The translations under genes were made by a program, and so were the position numbers. This document shows, in pieces, positions 59,956-64,000 of a DNA stretch of 64,000 bases. This DNA is from Bradyrhizobium manausense (GTDB lineage: Bacteria > Pseudomonadota > Alphaproteobacteria > Rhizobiales > Xanthobacteraceae), in contig NZ_JAFCKB010000012.1 of NCBI RefSeq assembly GCF_018130615.1, positions 124,001 to 188,000 of the forward strand, in the 5' to 3' direction. Position 1 is the stretch's first letter; each line of letters starts with the position of its first letter. The notes under the pieces are model-generated. The model was given only the letters and a program-made list of their open reading frames with translations. It did not search any database and was not told the origin of the DNA.

Positions 59956-61011
59956 TCAGGAAATGCCCAGCATCTTGCGGTTCGCTGCGTCGTCGGTGCC
60001 GGAGCCTGCGAAATCGTCGAAGGCTTTCTCGGTGACCCGTATGATATGGCTTTTGATGAACTCGGCACCCTCGCGCGCACCTTGCTCGGGATGTTTCAGC
60101 GCGCATTCCCATTCGAGCACTGCCCAGCTGTCGTAGTCGTATTGCGTGAGCTTCGAGAAGATTGCGCCGAAATCGACTTGGCCATCGCCGAGCGAGCGGA
60201 AGCGGCCAGCACGGTCGACCCAGCTTTGAAACCCGCCATAGACACCCTGGCGGCCCGTCGGATTGAATTCCGCATCCTTGACGTGGAAGGCCTTGATACG
60301 TTCGCGATAGATGTCGATGTAGTCGAGGTAGTCGAGCTGCTGCAGCACGAAGTGCGAGGGGTCGTAGAGCAGATTGGCGCGCCTGTGGTTATTTACCCGC
60401 TCCAGGAACATCTCGTAGGAGACGCCGTCGTGCAAATCCTCGCCCGGGTGGATCTCATAGGCGAGATCAACGCCATGCTCGTCCGCGTAGTCGAGGATCG
60501 GCCGCCAACGCTTAGCGAGCTCGTCGAAGGCGGCCTCGACGAGGCCGACCGGGCGCTGCGGCCAAGGATAGATGTAGGGCCAGGCTAGCGCGCCGGAGAA
60601 AGTCGCTTGTGCCGTGAGTCCGAGGCGCCTGGAGGCAAAGATCGCACGCTTGACCTGGTCGACGGCCCACTCTGTGCGGGCCTTGGCGTTGCCACGCACC
60701 TCCGGCACGGCAAAGCCGTCGAATGCGGCATCATAGGCGGGGTGAACGGCAACGAGCTGGCCTTGGAGATGGGTCGAGAGCTCGCTGATCGCAAGCCCGT
60801 GGTGCGCCGCGATTCCCTTCACCTCATCGGCATAGTCCTGCGACTCCGAGGCCTTCTTGAGGTCGAAGAGCCGCGCATCCCAGGTCGGGATCTGAACCCC
60901 CTCGTAGCCGAGCGAGGCGGCCCATCCGCAGATCGAGTCGAAGGAGTTGAATGGCGGCGCGTCGGCCGCGAACTGAGCCAGGAATATCGCCGGTCCCTTG
61001 ATCATCTTCAT
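59956..61011 (-). CDS. Xylose-isomerase-like TIM-barrel protein (AP-endonuclease 2 family)
   Basis: 351 residues from the ATG at 61009-61011. It contains GPAIFLAQFAADAPPFNSFD, WDARLFDLKKASESQDYADE, and the probable metal ligands in VDLAYEIHPGEDLHDGVSYE, LLYDPSHFVLQQLDYLDYID, AFHVKDAEFNPTG and the late WECALKHPEQG. Such proteins are sugar isomerases, epimerases or lyases. It starts 116 bases after the upstream dehydrogenase and is followed 14 bases on by another, with which it probably acts in sequence. Confidence 0.85.
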   Translation of the reverse strand: MKMIKGPAIFLAQFAADAPPFNSFDSICGWAASLGYEGVQIPTWDARLFDLKKASESQDYADEVKGIAAHHGLAISELSTHLQGQLVAVHPAYDAAFDGFAVPEVRGNAKARTEWAVDQVKRAIFASRRLGLTAQATFSGALAWPYIYPWPQRPVGLVEAAFDELAKRWRPILDYADEHGVDLAYEIHPGEDLHDGVSYEMFLERVNNHRRANLLYDPSHFVLQQLDYLDYIDIYRERIKAFHVKDAEFNPTGRQGVYGGFQSWVDRAGRFRSLGDGQVDFGAIFSKLTQYDYDSWAVLEWECALKHPEQGAREGAEFIKSHIIRVTEKAFDDFAGSGTDDAANRKMLGIS

Positions 61012-61126
61012 CGAATGCTTCCTTGTACCTGCAGGCTCTAGCAGCATGCGTCCGCTGAGCTCGATATTCACCAAACCGCGCCGCCTTCGCCGGTTCCAGG
61101 TGAACACATCTGGGGATTGTCCTGCT

Positions 61127-62287
61127 TCAGAACGTTTCCCCGGCCCACAGCGCCATCGCATCGAGGTCGGACAGCGGCGCCGGTCGCTCGACACGCGAGT
61201 GTACTGCGATCTCTCCGCCCTCGACGCTCGCCTTGAGGATCGCGTGCTTCACCTCCAGAGCGTGGCTCGCCAGCGCGCCGGAGGAGCGGTGTGGCGTGCC
61301 GTGCAGCACCGCACTTGCGAGTTCGGCGACGCCCAGGCAACGATAGTTGGCCTGGTTCGGCATGTGATCTGCCCAATTCGGCGAACGCCAGTTGGGCTTG
61401 CCGAACGGCCGGTCGTCAGCCGTAACCGAGATCCAGTCGCCACCCTTCTCGGTGTATTGCACCGCGCCGCCGAAAAAGTTGGGGTCCGGTACGCGCAGTG
61501 AGCCTTCAGTGCCGTAAAGCTCAATCGGCGGATGTCCGTGCTTCCAGACGTCCCAGCTCATCGCGAAGATGATGTCGGCGCCTGACTCGAAATGCAGCAG
61601 CGACATCACCGTCGTCGGGGTTTCAACCGCGATCGTCTTGCCGTTCATCGGCCCCTTCGAGGTGACGAGTCGCGAGGCGAAGCCGGCGCTCGCGCGCCCC
61701 TGCACCAGCGCGACGGGACCCAACAGGTTGATGAGCGCCGCGAGATAATAGGGCCCCATATCGAGGATCGGCCCGCCGCCGGGCTTGAAGAAGAAGGTTG
61801 GATCGGGATGCCAGTGCTCCATGCCATGCGACATCAGAAAGCAGGTGCCGTAAAGCACTTTGCCGATCCGTCCCGTATCCACCAACTCGCGCGCCAGCCG
61901 TGCGCCGCCGCCGAGAAAAGTATCCGGCGCGCAGCCGATCTTCAGATCGCGACGCGCTGCCTCCGCGACCAAGATCGCAGCGTCGTCGGCCTCCACCGTG
62001 ATCGGCTTTTCGCCAAACACGTGCTTGCCGGCGTTAAACGCCGCGTGGCTGACGCCGTAATGCGCATTCGGCGTGGTGAGATTGACGACGATCTGGATAT
62101 CGGGGCGCGCAAGTAGCGCTTCGATCGACAAAGCCTCGATGCCGAACTGCGCCGCTTGGGCTTGCGCGGCCTCAGGGCGCAGGTCGGCGCAGGCGATCAG
62201 CTTGAGATCGCGAAATCTCGGCATGTTGTGCATGTAGATCGTCGAGATGTTGCCGCATCCGACGATGCCGACTCCCAGCTTGCTCAT
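61127..62287 (-). CDS. Gfo/Idh/MocA-family sugar dehydrogenase
   Basis: 386 residues from the ATG at 62285-62287 (GGGGAGCGGATC upstream). NAD fold: LGVGIVGCGNISTIYMHNMP; catalytic Lys in VFGEKPITVEADDAAILV; GGGPILDMGPYYLAALINLL has Tyr-Tyr where many family members have a His. Distinct from the 58769 dehydrogenase in sequence, so the pathway uses two different oxidation steps or two substrates. 13 bases separate it from the upstream isomerase-like gene. Confidence 0.85.
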   Translation of the reverse strand: MSKLGVGIVGCGNISTIYMHNMPRFRDLKLIACADLRPEAAQAQAAQFGIEALSIEALLARPDIQIVVNLTTPNAHYGVSHAAFNAGKHVFGEKPITVEADDAAILVAEAARRDLKIGCAPDTFLGGGARLARELVDTGRIGKVLYGTCFLMSHGMEHWHPDPTFFFKPGGGPILDMGPYYLAALINLLGPVALVQGRASAGFASRLVTSKGPMNGKTIAVETPTTVMSLLHFESGADIIFAMSWDVWKHGHPPIELYGTEGSLRVPDPNFFGGAVQYTEKGGDWISVTADDRPFGKPNWRSPNWADHMPNQANYRCLGVAELASAVLHGTPHRSSGALASHALEVKHAILKASVEGGEIAVHSRVERPAPLSDLDAMALWAGETF

Positions 62288-62300
62288 GATCCGCTCCCCG

Positions 62301-63062
62301 TCACGCCCACGACGACACGGTCTCGCGCGCCCTGCGGGCGAAACGAGCAACGTCGTTCGGCTTGTCGTGTTCAGCGACAAACAGGGAAACCCCGGCCTCC
62401 CTCATCGCCGCGCGCAGCGCCGGCCAGTCCATGATGCCGTACCCGGGATCGGCCCAGCCGTCCTCGTCGGCGCACTGCCCCGATGGCGCGAGATCCTTGA
62501 TGTGGCAGGCGACCAGGCGCTGCGCATGCTTCTTGATTTCGGCGACCGGATCGCCGCCACCCCGCACGATCCAGGCGAGATCGGCCTCCCAGACGAGGTC
62601 GGGGGCCTCCTCGAACAGGCATTCGAGATAAGTCTTGCCGCTCGCGCTGCGGCCATATTCCCAATGATGGTTGTGCCAGCCGAATTTGACTCCCTCGCTC
62701 GTCACCGCCTTTCCGATTTCGGCAAGCTCGCGCCCGATGCTGCGCCATTCCTTTTCTCCGCCCTCGCGCTCGCCCAAGGGGGGGGCCGGTGCGAAGATGG
62801 TCTCAATGCCGAGTCCCTTGCACATCCTCGCCGTGCCGACCGCATCCTCGCGCAGTCGGTCGAGCCCGACATGGGCACTCGGCGCGGTCATCCCGTGGAC
62901 ATTGAGGAGCCTCTTCAACGTCTCGGGATCGTTGAACAGCGCACCCCAGGGCTCGACCATGGTGTAGCCGAGGCCGGACAGCAGCGCGAACTGCGCCTCG
63001 AGCGGGGTGATGGAGCGGGCAGAATAGAGCTGAATGGAGAATCGGTCGATCGGCTTGGTCAT
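62301..63062 (-). CDS. Xylose-isomerase-like TIM-barrel sugar isomerase/epimerase
   Basis: 253 residues, shorter than the 59956 protein. It shows FSIQLYSARSITPLEAQFAL, GLDRLREDAVGTARMCKGLG, KFGWHNHHWEYGRSASGKTY (metal His and Glu region), LVWEADLAWIVRGGGDPVAE and ACHIKDLAPSGQ. The family includes isomerases of keto-sugars and lyases acting on 3-keto-glycosides. It lies between the ABC ATPase and a dehydrogenase on the same strand. Confidence 0.85.
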   Translation of the reverse strand: MTKPIDRFSIQLYSARSITPLEAQFALLSGLGYTMVEPWGALFNDPETLKRLLNVHGMTAPSAHVGLDRLREDAVGTARMCKGLGIETIFAPAPPLGEREGGEKEWRSIGRELAEIGKAVTSEGVKFGWHNHHWEYGRSASGKTYLECLFEEAPDLVWEADLAWIVRGGGDPVAEIKKHAQRLVACHIKDLAPSGQCADEDGWADPGYGIMDWPALRAAMREAGVSLFVAEHDKPNDVARFARRARETVSSWA

Positions 63063-63088
63063 GTCTCGCTTTCTGCTGGGTGAAAGAT

Positions 63089-64000
<912 letters not shown>

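Overview
The window is GC-rich, densely packed alphaproteobacterial chromosome. Several features point to the Rhizobiales, most likely Bradyrhizobium or a close relative: rhizobial-type rhamnose genes (a RhaD aldolase-dehydrogenase fusion and a TIM-barrel RhaI), an IolC kinase fused to DUF2090, a GAAC-N7-GAAC LexA box, and palindromic intergenic repeats of the CCCCGCTTGCGGGG type. This is inferred from gene content. No rRNA, tRNA, CRISPR array, insertion sequence or phage gene was recognised. Most of the window is import and catabolism of small organic compounds, with parts or all of seven ABC importers.

Layout. 0-5.5 kb: a branched-chain/amide-type ABC system (LivH cut by the left edge, an AraC regulator, a binding protein), then an isochorismatase-fold hydrolase, a cysteine-rich flavodoxin-fold protein and a 57-residue protein. 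5.5-10.7 kb: a frameshifted DUF72 gene, a glyoxalase-fold protein, a small basic protein, an SOS-type promoter in front of a FAN1-like nuclease fused to a DnaQ-like exonuclease, and dinB. 10.8-28.1 kb: an inositol locus. iolG, an inositol-monophosphatase-family gene and an AfuABC-like transporter run leftward; iolR-iolC-iolD-iolE-iolB run rightward. A 2H phosphoesterase gene and a second ABC operon diverge from a shared region. GGAA-N6-TTCC palindromes, the IolR-type operator, lie at both divergent regions. 28.4-35.1 kb: a probable ribitol operon (AraC regulator, ABC importer, ribitol 2-dehydrogenase, FGGY kinase).

35.6-48.0 kb: a HAAT/Liv-type importer and an aminotransferase, then a LysR gene and a hydantoinase A/B, SDR and HpcH/HpaI-aldolase operon. 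The two transcription units carry near-identical promoter elements (GCCATAA-N7-CTATGGCGGCAGACCG), so they look like one LysR-controlled regulon for an unidentified compound, perhaps a lactam or imide. 48.1-58.7 kb: the L-rhamnose locus (rhaK, rhaS, two permeases, rhaT and rhaR leftward; rhaD and rhaI rightward). 58.8-64 kb: two Gfo/Idh/MocA dehydrogenases, two TIM-barrel isomerase-like proteins and an ABC ATPase cut by the right edge, probably a glycoside or keto-sugar pathway.

The strongest candidates for something new are: (1) the inositol locus, where a phospho-sugar-type importer, a phosphomonoesterase and a 2H cyclic-phosphodiesterase-like protein suggest use of inositol phosphates or inositol cyclic phosphate instead of free inositol; (2) the two-operon LysR/hydantoinase regulon; (3) the LexA-controlled FAN1-DnaQ fusion. 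Functions are read from motifs and gene context; no database search was run.
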